A stretch of DNA of 40,376 nt from Bradyrhizobium sp. NAS80.1. Its GTDB lineage: Bacteria > Pseudomonadota > Alphaproteobacteria > Rhizobiales > Xanthobacteraceae. Made by a program: the position numbers and the translations under genes. Positions within the stretch are counted from its first letter, which is position 1; each line of letters starts with the position of its first letter. The notes beneath the pieces were generated by a model. The model was not told the DNA's origin. It ran no database searches and saw nothing but the letters and a program-made list of their open reading frames with translations. The DNA lies in the NCBI RefSeq assembly GCF_001908205.1, contig NZ_LGHL01000155.1, positions 1-40,376 of the forward strand. Reading direction: 5' to 3'. This document shows positions 9,572 through 18,021 of this stretch, piece by piece.

Positions 9572-10614
9572 TCGGCGGCCGTCCTCTTCGAGGCCTCATC
9601 GGCCTTATCGATCTCGAAGTGCTTTTCGCTGTGCTCGGCGACGAAGTAGATCGGGCGCGCCTTCAGCTCGGAGAGGATCTTGCCGATATATTCGCCGACG
9701 ATGCCGATCATGATGAGCTGCACGCCGCCGATGGTCATCAGGCCGACCACGAGCGAGGGATAGCCCGGCACCTGCTTGCCGGTGGTCCAGACCTCCCAGA
9801 GGATCGAGAGGCCGAACAGGAACGCGCCGCCGGCGAGCACCACGCCGAGCAGGCTGGCAAAGCGCAGCGGCGCCACCGAGAACGAGGTCAGGCCTTCGAT
9901 CGACAGGCCGAGCAGGCGTGCGGCGTTGAAGGTGGTGACGCCATGGGCGCGCGGCGCGGGCTCGTAGTCGACGCGGATCTGGCGGAAGCCGATCCAGCTC
10001 GCCAACCCCTTGAAGAAGCGGTTGCGCTCCGGCAGCTGCCTCAGCGCTGCGACCGCCCGCGGCGAGAGCAGGCGGAAGTCGCCGGCATCCTCCGGGATCT
10101 TCTGGCGCGCGCCCCAATTGATCAGCGCGTAGAACCCGTGCACGGCGAGTCGCCGCAGGAAGGTCTCGTTGTCGCGATGCGCTTTCGCGGTATAGACGAC
10201 GTCATAGCCGTCATCGATCCAGTGCCCCACGAGCTGCTCGACCAGGGCTGGCGGATGCTGGCCGTCGCCGTCCATGAACATCACGGCGCCGAGCCGGGCA
10301 TGGTCGAGGCCGGCCATCAGCGCCGCCTCCTTGCCGAAATTGCGCGACAGCGACACCACCTGAACATCGATCGCGTCGGCCGGCAGTCCGCGTGCGATCG
10401 ACAGCGTCGCGTCCGCGCTGCCGTCGTCGACATAAACGACCTCGCAGGCGAGGCGATAGCGCGGCCGCAAGGTCTTCGCGAGATCGCAGATGCGCTGGTG
10501 CAGGGCAGCGAGGCCCGCCGCCTCGTTATAGACGGGGACGACAATCGACAGTCCCTTCGCGGCGGCGCCGGCCGCGGTGGTCGTCAGGCCGGAAACGTCA
10601 GAGCCCAGCGTCAT
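9568..10614 (-). CDS. GT2 polyprenyl-phosphate glycosyltransferase
   Basis: The product is a membrane-anchored family 2 glycosyltransferase of the DPMS/GtrB/ArnC type, 348 residues. The GT-A fold carries SIVVPVYNE (23-31), VDDGSADAT (62-70), the metal-binding DGDGQH (115-120) and a Phe/Arg-rich acceptor-side segment ERNRFFKGL. Two C-terminal membrane segments lie at about 253-275 and 287-308, then a cytosolic tail. Such enzymes move one sugar from a nucleotide donor to undecaprenyl or dolichyl-type phosphate. It is the first gene of a two-gene operon with the ChbG/HpnK-type deacetylase. The sugar cannot be read from sequence; the neighbour suggests an N-acetylated hexosamine (inference). Confidence 0.88.
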   Translation of the reverse strand: MTLGSDVSGLTTTAAGAAAKGLSIVVPVYNEAAGLAALHQRICDLAKTLRPRYRLACEVVYVDDGSADATLSIARGLPADAIDVQVVSLSRNFGKEAALMAGLDHARLGAVMFMDGDGQHPPALVEQLVGHWIDDGYDVVYTAKAHRDNETFLRRLAVHGFYALINWGARQKIPEDAGDFRLLSPRAVAALRQLPERNRFFKGLASWIGFRQIRVDYEPAPRAHGVTTFNAARLLGLSIEGLTSFSVAPLRFASLLGVVLAGGAFLFGLSILWEVWTTGKQVPGYPSLVVGLMTIGGVQLIMIGIVGEYIGKILSELKARPIYFVAEHSEKHFEIDKADEASKRTAAE

Positions 10615-10700
10615 CGATCAAGGTTCCAGAGGCGTTTAGGTCATTCCAACAGCATATGGTAGCTGCCAATTGCTGTCGCTACGCTGAACGAACCTGAGGC

Positions 10701-11678
10701 TCACCGCCGCAGGAACGCCTCGAGCTTGGCGAACAGCGGATTCTCCCGGTCGAACACGTAGTCGAGCGAAACCACCGAGACGGTCTCGGCGCCATGCTCG
10801 CGCAGGAAGCTCGCCAGCGCATAGAGCTGCCCCGGTGGGCAGTGCAGCGTGAGCATGCCTGACGAGGTCGGCCCGCCGAACGGGGCTTCGACGCCGAACC
10901 GGCTGTGGGCTTCGCCGAGCAGGGCCTCGTCGCATTGCCTGAAGCGGGTCCGGACCTCGCGATACTTGTTGGCCCGCGCCCGTGCCGCGATGTGATCGAG
11001 GATGACGCGCGCGGTCTCCCGCGCCTGCGGCGACCAGTCAGCCCCCTTCGAGGCAACCAGGTTGGCCTGGCTGCGCAGGATCACGCCATCATCGAGCACC
11101 CTCAGCCCGTTGGCGGCGAGCGTTGCACCGGTGGTGGTGATGTCGACGATCAGCTCGGCGCTGCCTGCCGCCGGCGCGCCTTCGGTCGCGCCCGCGCTTT
11201 CGACGATGCGGTAATCCGTGATGCCGTGGTTCGAGAAGAACGCGCGGGTGAGGTTGATGAACTTGGTCGCGACCCGCATCCGCATGTGATGCTGCTCGCG
11301 GAAGCCGGTGGTGACGTCGTCGAGGTCGGCCATGGTGCGGACGTCGATCCAGGCCTGCGGCACCGCGACCACGACGTCGGCATAGCCGAAGCCGAGCCCT
11401 TCGATCAGCGATACGCGCTTGTCGGCGTCCGCGATGTTCTCGCGCACCAGATCCTCGCCGGTGACGCCGAGATGCGCAAAACCGCGGGACAGTTGCGAGG
11501 CGATCTCGCTCGCCGACAGATAGGCGACCTCGATATTGTCGAGGCCTGCGATCGTGCCGCGATAGTCGCGGGCGCCGCCGGCCTTCGACAGCTTGAGGCC
11601 CGCACGGGCGAAGAAGGCCTCGGTGTTTTCCTGGAGGCGGCCCTTGGAGGGAACGGCCAGAACGAATGGCGCGCTCAT
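10701..11678 (-). CDS. hisG: ATP phosphoribosyltransferase HisG
   Basis: Catalyses the first step of histidine synthesis, condensing ATP with PRPP. The product is 325 residues. Family features include the N-terminal AVPSKGRL (8-15), LGVTGEDLV, and the PRPP-binding loop ELIVDITTTGATL. The C-terminal ~75 residues (from about GPTSSGMLTLHCPPGQ) fit the extra regulatory-type domain of long HisG rather than the ~210-230-residue short form. It begins four bases after hisZ ends, in a hisZ-hisG pair. Having both a long catalytic chain and HisZ is unusual in textbook terms, although I recall it as normal in Bradyrhizobium and Rhodopseudomonas. Confidence 0.95.
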   Translation of the reverse strand: MSAPFVLAVPSKGRLQENTEAFFARAGLKLSKAGGARDYRGTIAGLDNIEVAYLSASEIASQLSRGFAHLGVTGEDLVRENIADADKRVSLIEGLGFGYADVVVAVPQAWIDVRTMADLDDVTTGFREQHHMRMRVATKFINLTRAFFSNHGITDYRIVESAGATEGAPAAGSAELIVDITTTGATLAANGLRVLDDGVILRSQANLVASKGADWSPQARETARVILDHIAARARANKYREVRTRFRQCDEALLGEAHSRFGVEAPFGGPTSSGMLTLHCPPGQLYALASFLREHGAETVSVVSLDYVFDRENPLFAKLEAFLRR

Positions 11679-11681
11679 GAC

Positions 11682-12833
11682 TTAAGCTCCCACCTTGCGG
11701 CCGATCCGGGTCAGCGCGTCCACCCAGACCGAGAAGCCGACCGCGGGAATCGGCTCGGCAGATCCAAGCTGGGTCATCAGCCCGTCATAGCGGCCACCGG
11801 CGACCAGCGGCTCGGTGCCGTTGTCCCTGTGATGCAGTTCGAATTCGAAGCCGGTGTAGTAGTCGAGCCCGCGTCCGAACGCGGTGGAGAACCGCGACTG
11901 CTTCACGTCGATGCCGTGCGCGGCCATGAAGCCCACCCGGCTCTCGAGCTGGTCTATGGCCGAGGCGAGATCGAGCTTCGCATCAGCCGTAAGCGCTCGC
12001 AGCTCGGCGATCGCGTCGTCGGGATTGCCCGAGATCGACAGGAAGCGCTTGAGCACGGTGATTGCTTCGCGTGGCAGTGCGCCGCCCTTCAGCGTCGATT
12101 GCTCGAGGAAGCGGTCCGCGATCTCGGCCGTGGTGCGGCCGCCGACATTGGTGGTTCCGGCGATCGACATCAGATCGGTGACGAAGGCGAGCGCGGCCTT
12201 GCGGTCGGAGCCGGCGAGCGCGGCGAGCACGCCCTCATACTCGCTGCGGGTCGCGGTGGCCGTGCGCGCGAGCCGCTCCAGATCCTGCTCCAGGCTGATC
12301 TTGCGGTTGAAATCCTTGACGAGGCGTCGGCGCCAGACCGGATAGAGGTTAAGCGCGTCGAGCAGCGCGTTGAACAGCGCCACGTCGCCGGTGCGGATTT
12401 CGACATCGCGGACGCCGAAGGCGGCGGTCGCCTCCAGCGCCAACGCCAGCATCTCGGCGTCGGCTGCGGCGCGGTCCTGGCGGCCGAACGATTCGATGCC
12501 GGCTTGCAGGAATTCGCTGGCCCGTCCGCTACGGTAACGAAACACCGGGCCGAGATAGCTGAACCCGGCCGGCTGGCCGGCGCGGCTGGACGCGAGGTAA
12601 TCGCGCGCTACCGGAATGGTTAGATCCGGGCGCAAGCAGAGCTCTTCGCCGGAGAGATCGCTGGTCAGGTACAGGCTTTTGCGGATGTCCTCGCCGGAGA
12701 GGTCAAGGAACGGCTCGGCCGGCTGCAGGATGGCTGGCTCGGCCCTGACATAGCCGGCCTGCGCGAACGACAAGAGCAGCGTATCCGCCCAGGCGGCAGA
12801 GCCGGCAGCATTTGAGGTGGCAGTCGCGGTCAT
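11682..12833 (-). CDS. hisZ: ATP phosphoribosyltransferase regulatory subunit HisZ
   Basis: HisZ is a histidyl-tRNA synthetase paralogue that lacks aminoacylation and pairs with HisG to give an active, histidine-regulated enzyme. The product is 383 residues. Class II synthetase-like motifs are present: LRPDLTIPVARDYL, GPVFRYRSGRASEFLQAGIESFG, and the C-terminal AFGRGLDYYTGFEFELH and AGGRYDGL. Start: I use ATG 12833 (MTATATSN); ATG 12845 (MDPEM) and a longer frame to 12905 are possible, and no ribosome site decides clearly. It is read with hisG and lies 102 bases downstream of rsmE in the same direction. Confidence 0.93.
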   Translation of the reverse strand: MTATATSNAAGSAAWADTLLLSFAQAGYVRAEPAILQPAEPFLDLSGEDIRKSLYLTSDLSGEELCLRPDLTIPVARDYLASSRAGQPAGFSYLGPVFRYRSGRASEFLQAGIESFGRQDRAAADAEMLALALEATAAFGVRDVEIRTGDVALFNALLDALNLYPVWRRRLVKDFNRKISLEQDLERLARTATATRSEYEGVLAALAGSDRKAALAFVTDLMSIAGTTNVGGRTTAEIADRFLEQSTLKGGALPREAITVLKRFLSISGNPDDAIAELRALTADAKLDLASAIDQLESRVGFMAAHGIDVKQSRFSTAFGRGLDYYTGFEFELHHRDNGTEPLVAGGRYDGLMTQLGSAEPIPAVGFSVWVDALTRIGRKVGA

Positions 12834-12935
12834 CTCGGGGTCCATCGTCCCGGTGGAACCGGGCAGGGCAAGGGGAGGCACTCGAATTGGCGCAGCCCTT
12901 AGCATGGCCTGAAAGCGGTTTCGACCTCCAAAGGA

Positions 12936-13751
12936 TCAATCGCTTAACGGCCCGCCAATCGGCGTAGCCAAGTGGTCTTGAAGCTGGTCTTGAAGCCAGG
13001 GAGTCTTGCCCCCCCAATCGCCCAGCACCGCCTGCACCAGCGCCAGCGCCGCCACGGCGGCCGTGTCAGCGCGCAGGATCCGCGGGCCCAGCGCCAGCCG
13101 CAGGATTTTGGGCTGCCGCCGCAGCAGCGCCCGCTCTTCCTCGGCGAAGCCGCCTTCGGGGCCGATCAGCACGTCGATGCCTTGATGAGCCTCGCGCGCG
13201 CTTTGCAGGCTCTGAATGGGGTTTTCGACCTCCGCCGCCTCGTCGCAGAACACCAGCAGGCGGTTGGCGGCGCGCTGGCTGAGGAAGCGCTCCAGCGGCA
13301 CCGGCTCGGCCACGGCGGCAAGGCTCAGGATGCCACATTGCTCGGCCGCCTCGACGACATTGGCGCGCATCCGCTCGGTGTTGACCCTGGAGGCCTGGGT
13401 GAAGCGGGTCTGGACCGGCTGCAGGGTGGCGGCGCCCATCTCCACGGCCTTCTGCACCACGTAGTCCAGCCGCGCATGCTTGAGCGGGGCGAAGACGTAA
13501 GTGAGGTCGGGCAACCGGTCCTGGGGCCGGGTCTGCTGGAGGATGACCAGCCCGTCCGGCCGCTTGCGGCCTTCGATGGCGGCCTGCCACTCGCCGTCGC
13601 GGCCGTTGAACGCCAGAACCGGGGCGCCGGCGGCAAGTCTCAGCACATTGCCGAGATAATTGCCCTGGTCGCGGTCGAGCGCGACCCTGGCGTCCTGGGC
13701 AAGGGGAGCGTCGACAAACAGGCGCGGGGCGCGAAAATCGTGCGAGGGCAT
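12936..13751 (-). CDS. rsmE: 16S rRNA (uracil-1498-N3)-methyltransferase RsmE
   Basis: A SPOUT-class, SAM-dependent enzyme that methylates U1498 in the decoding region of 16S rRNA. The product is 271 residues. An N-terminal PUA-like barrel (about 1-75; RLFVDAPL, GNYLGNVLRL) precedes the knotted SPOUT domain. Its signatures are KAVEMGAATLQPV (101-113), IGPEGGF (196-202) and LGPRILRADTA (221-231), which form the SAM-binding knot. It is read in the same direction as hisZ-hisG, and could share their transcript. The C-terminal extension after VLGDWGG is somewhat longer than usual (QLQDHLATPIGG). Confidence 0.96.
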   Translation of the reverse strand: MPSHDFRAPRLFVDAPLAQDARVALDRDQGNYLGNVLRLAAGAPVLAFNGRDGEWQAAIEGRKRPDGLVILQQTRPQDRLPDLTYVFAPLKHARLDYVVQKAVEMGAATLQPVQTRFTQASRVNTERMRANVVEAAEQCGILSLAAVAEPVPLERFLSQRAANRLLVFCDEAAEVENPIQSLQSAREAHQGIDVLIGPEGGFAEEERALLRRQPKILRLALGPRILRADTAAVAALALVQAVLGDWGGKTPWLQDQLQDHLATPIGGPLSD

Positions 13752-13963
13752 CGTTTAAAGGTCCGATTTGCCGCCGTTCTTAACCGAAAGCAGCCGTTTC
13801 AGGGGTAAATATTGCCAACCCGGTGCGTCTCCGCGCCGCGCTCTTGCCCTATTCAACGGGTTGTTAAGCCCCGGCGGGAATCGTAAAAACGCGAGCACGC
13901 TGGTTGCGCTTCAATTGGGAAGACGCCGAACCCCGTAAGCTCCTGCCGGAGAGAACTGCCTTG

Positions 13964-14623
13964 ATGATCCGTCATTTGATGGTTCCGATCACTGCCGCCA
14001 TGGTCGCCATGGGTGCCGCGGGCGCCTACGCGCAGGGTTTCCCCGCGCCGCTGCCCGGCCAGGCTAAGACCGATTCCGCATTTCCGCCGGTGAACGGCTC
14101 TGCCCCGGTCGCGTCTGTCGGCGCGGCGCCGCAAACGTCATTCCCCGTGAACGGTGCTGCGCCCGTCGGTGGCGCCGGCGCTTTCAGCGCGGCCCCGCCG
14201 ACGCAAGGTGGTCCAGGCGAGGACTGCATGAAGCAGTTCATGCCCCTGCGCGAGGAAGCTGAGAAGCGCGGCAAGCTGATCAAGGCGGCGAGCGACCGTC
14301 ATGCCCAACCGGACGAGGCCTGCAAGCTGATCCGCAATTTCAGCCAGGCTGAGTCGAAGATGATCAAGTACATCGAGGCCAACGCCTCTAAATGCGGGAT
14401 CCCGGCGCAGGTCGGCGACCAGTTGAAGGCCGGCCACAAGAACACCGAGGCCATGCAGGCGAAGGTCTGCAATGTTGCACAGCAGATGCAGAACCAGCCG
14501 CGCGGTCCGGCTGGTCCGTCGCTGAGCGAGGTGCTGGGTTCGGGCTCGGCGCCCGAAGCCAATGCGGGCAAGAAGGGCGGCAGCACCTTCGACACGCTCA
14601 ACGGCAACGTCCTGACCCGATGA
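13964..14623 (+). CDS. Secreted protein of unknown function
   Basis: The product is 219 residues with a signal peptide (MIRHLMVPITAAMVAMGAAGAYAQ). A low-complexity Pro/Ala/Gly segment with repeated VNGSAPV / VNGAAPV units (about 40-80) is followed by a helical cysteine-containing domain. That domain holds GEDCMKQFMPL, QPDEACKLI, SKCGIPAQV and AKVCNVAQQM, four cysteines that could form two disulfides in the periplasm. I do not know a function. Start choice: ATG 13964 opens the signal peptide, but a TTG at 13961 stands at a better distance from GGAGAG. It is followed by a long hairpin. Confidence 0.78.
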   Translation: MIRHLMVPITAAMVAMGAAGAYAQGFPAPLPGQAKTDSAFPPVNGSAPVASVGAAPQTSFPVNGAAPVGGAGAFSAAPPTQGGPGEDCMKQFMPLREEAEKRGKLIKAASDRHAQPDEACKLIRNFSQAESKMIKYIEANASKCGIPAQVGDQLKAGHKNTEAMQAKVCNVAQQMQNQPRGPAGPSLSEVLGSGSAPEANAGKKGGSTFDTLNGNVLTR

Positions 14624-14627
14624 GGCA

Positions 14628-14702
14628 CGTGCCGCCGATTTGAAGTTCCTCCGGTGTCTGCCGCGCGCTCCTCATAGGAACTTCAAATCGACAAGCGGCA
14701 CG
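14628..14702. repeat. Long inverted repeat, possible terminator
   Basis: A perfect 15-base inverted pair CGATTTGAAGTTCCT (14636-14650) and AGGAACTTCAAATCG (14676-14690) is enclosed by CGTGCCGC (14628-14635) and GCGGCACG (14695-14702). It begins four bases after the stop codon of the preceding gene. There is no T-run, so it may be a repeat element rather than a classical terminator. Confidence 0.8.
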
Positions 14703-14715
14703 TGGACTGTAATTT

Positions 14716-14811
14716 CTTGCTAGTGCTCTTCTTGCTAGTGCTCTTATAGTTTTCGAAGTTCGTACCGGAATGTATCGCAATGGAATACGAACTTCGAAAA
14801 CTGGGCACTAG
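14716..14811. repeat. 15-base tandem duplication and palindrome around the ubiA start
   Basis: CTTGCTAGTGCTCTT occurs twice in tandem (14716-14730, 14731-14745). A perfect 17-base inverted repeat AGTTTTCGAAGTTCGTA (14748-14764) / TACGAACTTCGAAAACT (14786-14802) follows, with CTAGTGC (14735-14741) and GCACTAG (14805-14811) forming an outer stem. The proposed ubiA start codon (14780) lies in the 21-base loop. Confidence 0.85.
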
Positions 14812-15736
14812 CCCATCCGCCCGCGTTGCCGACTCCACTGGCAACTGGGTTGATACGCTCGCGCCGCAATGGGCGCGGCCTTACCTGCGATTGTCGCGCT
14901 TCGATCGTCCGATCGGCTCCTGGCTTCTGCTGATGCCGTGCTGGTGGTCGGCGGCGCTCGCCGCCGGCATGGCGCACGACGTCCGCCGCCTGCCGCTCAC
15001 CATCGTCCTGTTCTTCATCGGCGCTTTCGTGATGCGCGGGGCGGGCTGCACCTGGAACGACATCACCGACCGCGACCTCGACGACAAGGTCGAGCGCACC
15101 CGCTCGCGGCCGCTGCCGTCGGGGCAGGTGAGCACGAAGCAGGCGCTGGTCTTCATGGTGGCGCAGGCGTTGATCGGTCTCGCGGTGCTGCTGCAGTTCA
15201 ACCGCTTCGCGGTGCTGACCGGCATCGCCTCGCTTCTGATCGTCGCGATCTACCCTTTCATGAAGCGCATCACCTGGTGGCCGCAGATCGTGCTCGGGCT
15301 CGCCTTCTCCTGGGGCGCCCTGATGGGATTTGCCGTCACCTTCGGACGCATCGACCTGACCGCGCTCGTGCTCTATGCCGGCTCGATTTCGTGGGTGATC
15401 GGCTATGACACGATCTATGCGCATCAGGATGCCGAGGACGACGCGCTGATCGGCATCAAGTCCACCGCGCGCCTGTTCGGTGCGCATACGCACCAGGCCC
15501 TGATCCTGTTCTATGGCCTTGCGGTCATGCTGATCGGCGTCGCGCTGGCGTCAGGCGATGCGCGCTGGCCGGCGTGGCTCGGGCTCGCCGTCTTTGCTCT
15601 GCATCTGGCATGGCAGATCGCGCGGCTCAGGATCAACGATCCCGCACTCTGCCTGCGACTGTTCAAATCGAACCGCGATGCGGGGCTGCTGCTGTTTGCG
15701 GGATTGCTCGTCGACGCAGTGATGCGGGCGGCCTGA
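14780..15736 (+). CDS. ubiA: 4-hydroxybenzoate polyprenyltransferase UbiA
   Basis: An inner-membrane prenyltransferase that attaches the polyprenyl tail to 4-hydroxybenzoate in ubiquinone synthesis. The product is 318 residues with about eight membrane helices. The two Asp-rich, Mg-diphosphate-binding motifs are visible: NDITDRDLDD (93-102) and DTIYAHQDAEDD (210-221). The conserved RSRPLPSG follows the first. The start is uncertain: ATG 14780 lies in the loop of a palindrome, and the first ~20 residues look encoded by that repeat rather than by conserved sequence, so the repeat may have replaced the original start. No partner genes of the pathway are adjacent. Confidence 0.95.
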   Translation: MEYELRKLGTSPSARVADSTGNWVDTLAPQWARPYLRLSRFDRPIGSWLLLMPCWWSAALAAGMAHDVRRLPLTIVLFFIGAFVMRGAGCTWNDITDRDLDDKVERTRSRPLPSGQVSTKQALVFMVAQALIGLAVLLQFNRFAVLTGIASLLIVAIYPFMKRITWWPQIVLGLAFSWGALMGFAVTFGRIDLTALVLYAGSISWVIGYDTIYAHQDAEDDALIGIKSTARLFGAHTHQALILFYGLAVMLIGVALASGDARWPAWLGLAVFALHLAWQIARLRINDPALCLRLFKSNRDAGLLLFAGLLVDAVMRAA

Positions 15737-15744
15737 CGCGAACT

Positions 15745-15839
15745 CGTAGGGTGGGCAAAGGCGCACTCGCGCCGTGCCCACCATCTTTCCAAGATTGCGA
15801 CAAAAGAGGTGGGCACGCTTTCGCTTTGCCCACCCTACG
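15745..15839. repeat. Dispersed palindromic repeat (CGTAGGGTGGGCAAAG...CTTTGCCCACCCTACG)
   Basis: The ends CGTAGGGTGGGCAAAG and CTTTGCCCACCCTACG are perfect inverted repeats with inner CGTGCCCACC / GGTGGGCACG. It lies between the convergent ubiA and DUF6101 genes. Half-copies occur at 22166-22198 and, degenerate, at 27104-27121. Confidence 0.88.
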
Positions 15840-15854
15840 GATTTGGAATCACGC

Positions 15855-16373
15855 TCAATTCCGCGCGATGATCTCGCGTTCGCCCTGATGAACCGAAAGT
15901 TCGCGCGCGATGCCGGCGCGGCGGCGCATCAGGAATTTCGGACGGCGGGCGCGGATCGCGTTGCAGCGGCGACGGCGCGGTGTGGGCTTGCGCGCACCTT
16001 CGTCGAGCTGCGGCAGCGCGAAGAGTTCGCTCCAGATCGCCCAGGCCTCCGTGAGCTCCTCGCCGTCGGCGCTGACCTGCAGCGGAACGGAGAGCGAGGG
16101 ATCGCGATGTACGAGGACGAGGGCCTGCGCCTCGTCATTGCCGCGCAGCGCGACGCCGGTGAAGTCACTGACGCGGACGTTGATTGCCATTTGCATGCCG
16201 CGGACGGCACGGCGCAGCACGACACGCTCGCGATGAAGCTCGATCTGCCGGACATATCCGTCGGCGCGCGGATCGTGCGCATCGAAGCGGACCGGAAGGG
16301 AAAGAGGGTCGAGCCGCAAGGAGCGGCTCGACCCGGCGGGAGCGACCCCGCATGTTGCTGTTTGACGCCTCAC
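15855..16373 (-). CDS. DUF6101 family protein
   Basis: The product is 172 residues from a GTG start (MRRQTATCGVAPAGSSRSLR). The conserved core is RADGYVRQIELHRERVVLRR followed by AVRGMQMAINVRVSDF. The family is found mainly in Bradyrhizobium and relatives and has no known activity. I see no signal peptide or membrane segment. A Pro-Leu-Gln-containing beta-rich middle (SLSVPLQVSADGEEL) suggests a small all-beta fold like PilZ, but this is only an impression. The C-terminus is very basic (RRRRCNAIRARRPKFLMRRR), which might contact nucleic acid or membrane. It stands alone between ubiA and the pmbA operon. Confidence 0.75.
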   Translation of the reverse strand: MRRQTATCGVAPAGSSRSLRLDPLSLPVRFDAHDPRADGYVRQIELHRERVVLRRAVRGMQMAINVRVSDFTGVALRGNDEAQALVLVHRDPSLSVPLQVSADGEELTEAWAIWSELFALPQLDEGARKPTPRRRRCNAIRARRPKFLMRRRAGIARELSVHQGEREIIARN

Positions 16374-16623
16374 GGCTTTAGTCTCCCCGCCGGGATTATG
16401 TTCCCGGTCGATGCGAGGACCTTAGCGCGCGCCTTTCTGAAACCGCTTAAGAAGGCTGGTTAATCCAACCTCACCGCCGCGCATGATTGACAAGACGTTG
16501 CGCGCAAACTGCGAATCTGAGCTTTTGCGGGCTGAAAATGCTTGAAGTCCGTGCCAATCGGGCACATCTGGTGGGTTTGGTCGCCCTCAAAGCCCGAACC
16601 TCGCCCCCAACAGGATTTCGTTC

Positions 16624-18021
16624 GTGAACGCTTCACCATCCGCAAGCTCAACGCTTTCTCCCGCTGATAACCGCGACCTGTTCGATCAGTCCGCGCTGTC
16701 GGATCTGGCGCAGCGGCTGGTGGAGGCGGCCAAGCGCGCCGGCGCGGATGCGGCCGATGCGGTCGCGGTGCGCGGCGTCTCGCAAGGCGTCGAGGTGCGC
16801 GACGGGCGCGTGGAGGAATCCGAGCGTTCCGAGGGCGACGATGTCGGCCTGCGTGTGCTGGTCGGCCAGCGGCAGGCGGTAGTCTCGACCAACGACGTCA
16901 GCGGCGATGCCGTGACCAAGCTTGCCGAGCGCGCGGTCGCGATGGCCAGGGTCGCGCCCGTCGACCAATATGTCGGCCTTGCCGATCCCGCGCTTCTCGC
17001 GCGCGACTTTCCCGATCTCGACCTGCTCGATCCCGACGTGCCCACGACCTCAGAGCTCGAGCGCCGCGCGCTCGCGGCCGAAGCTGCAGCACTTGCCGTG
17101 AAGGGCGTGACCAAATCCGGCGGCGCATCGGCGTCTGCCGGAATGGGCGGCATGGTGCTCGTCACCAGCACCGGCTTCCATGGTTCCTATTTGCGTTCCA
17201 GTCAGGGCATCTCGGCCACCGCCATATCAGGCGAAGGCACCAGCATGGAGCGCGACTACGATTTCACCTCGGCGCCGCACGGTGCCGACCTCTTGTCGCC
17301 GGAAGTCGTCGGCCGTTCCGCCGGCGAGCGCACCGTGGCGCGCTTCAATCCGCGCAAGGTCGAGACCTGCAAGGTGCCGGTTGTGTTCGATCCGCGCGTC
17401 GCGGGCTCCCTGGTCGGTCATCTCGTCGGCGCCATCAACGGCGCCTCGATCGCGCGCAAGACCAGCTTCCTGAAGGACAAGCTCGGCCAGCAGCTCTTTG
17501 TGAAAAATATCCGCATCATCGACGATCCCCTGCGCAAGCGGGGGCTGCGCTCGCAGACCTTCGACGCAGAAGGCGTTGCCGTGAAGAGGATCGCTCTCGT
17601 CGACGAAGGCGTGCTGACGACCTGGCTGCTCGACTGCGCCACCGCCCGCGAGCTCGGCCTCACCACCACCGGCCACGCCCATCGCGGTGTCTCCTCCTCG
17701 CCGTCGCCGGGGCCCTACAATCTGCATCTTGAAGCCGGCACCCCGACGCCGGCTGAGCTGATCTCCGACATCAAGCAGGGTTTCTACGTCACCGATCTGA
17801 TCGGCTCCGGCGTCAACGGCGTCACCGGTGATTACAGCCGCGGCGCCTCCGGCTTCTGGATCGAGAACGGCGAGATCACCTATCCCGTGAGCGAAGTGAC
17901 GATCGCAGGGCACCTGTTCGAGATCTTCAAGTCGATGCAGCCCGCGAACAATCTCGAGTTCCGCTACGGCATCAATGCGCCGACCGTGCGCATCGAGGGT
18001 TTGACGCTTGGCGGACGCTGA
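16624..18021 (+). CDS. pmbA: TldD/PmbA family metalloprotease component (TldE)
   Basis: PmbA/TldE forms a heterodimer with TldD that degrades unfolded or leader peptides in the cytoplasm. The product is 465 residues from a GTG start. Family features include VEVRDGRVEESERSEGDDVGLRV near the N-terminus (about 57-79, shown here in part), GISATAISGEG in the middle, and the C-terminal TGHAHRGVSSSPSPGP and SGVNGVTGDYSRGASGFW. The TldE half lacks the HExxxH-type motif of TldD, and none is seen. First gene of a run of six overlapping or closely spaced genes ending with lpxK. Upstream 16374-16623 holds the presumed promoter but no gene. No tldD is in the window. Confidence 0.92.
   Translation: MNASPSASSTLSPADNRDLFDQSALSDLAQRLVEAAKRAGADAADAVAVRGVSQGVEVRDGRVEESERSEGDDVGLRVLVGQRQAVVSTNDVSGDAVTKLAERAVAMARVAPVDQYVGLADPALLARDFPDLDLLDPDVPTTSELERRALAAEAAALAVKGVTKSGGASASAGMGGMVLVTSTGFHGSYLRSSQGISATAISGEGTSMERDYDFTSAPHGADLLSPEVVGRSAGERTVARFNPRKVETCKVPVVFDPRVAGSLVGHLVGAINGASIARKTSFLKDKLGQQLFVKNIRIIDDPLRKRGLRSQTFDAEGVAVKRIALVDEGVLTTWLLDCATARELGLTTTGHAHRGVSSSPSPGPYNLHLEAGTPTPAELISDIKQGFYVTDLIGSGVNGVTGDYSRGASGFWIENGEITYPVSEVTIAGHLFEIFKSMQPANNLEFRYGINAPTVRIEGLTLGGR

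Noticed and set aside
10905..12623. 572-codon frame antisense to hisG and hisZ
   Set aside because: High GC and third-position bias keep the opposite strand open; both his genes are strongly supported, and the antisense product has no recognisable domain.
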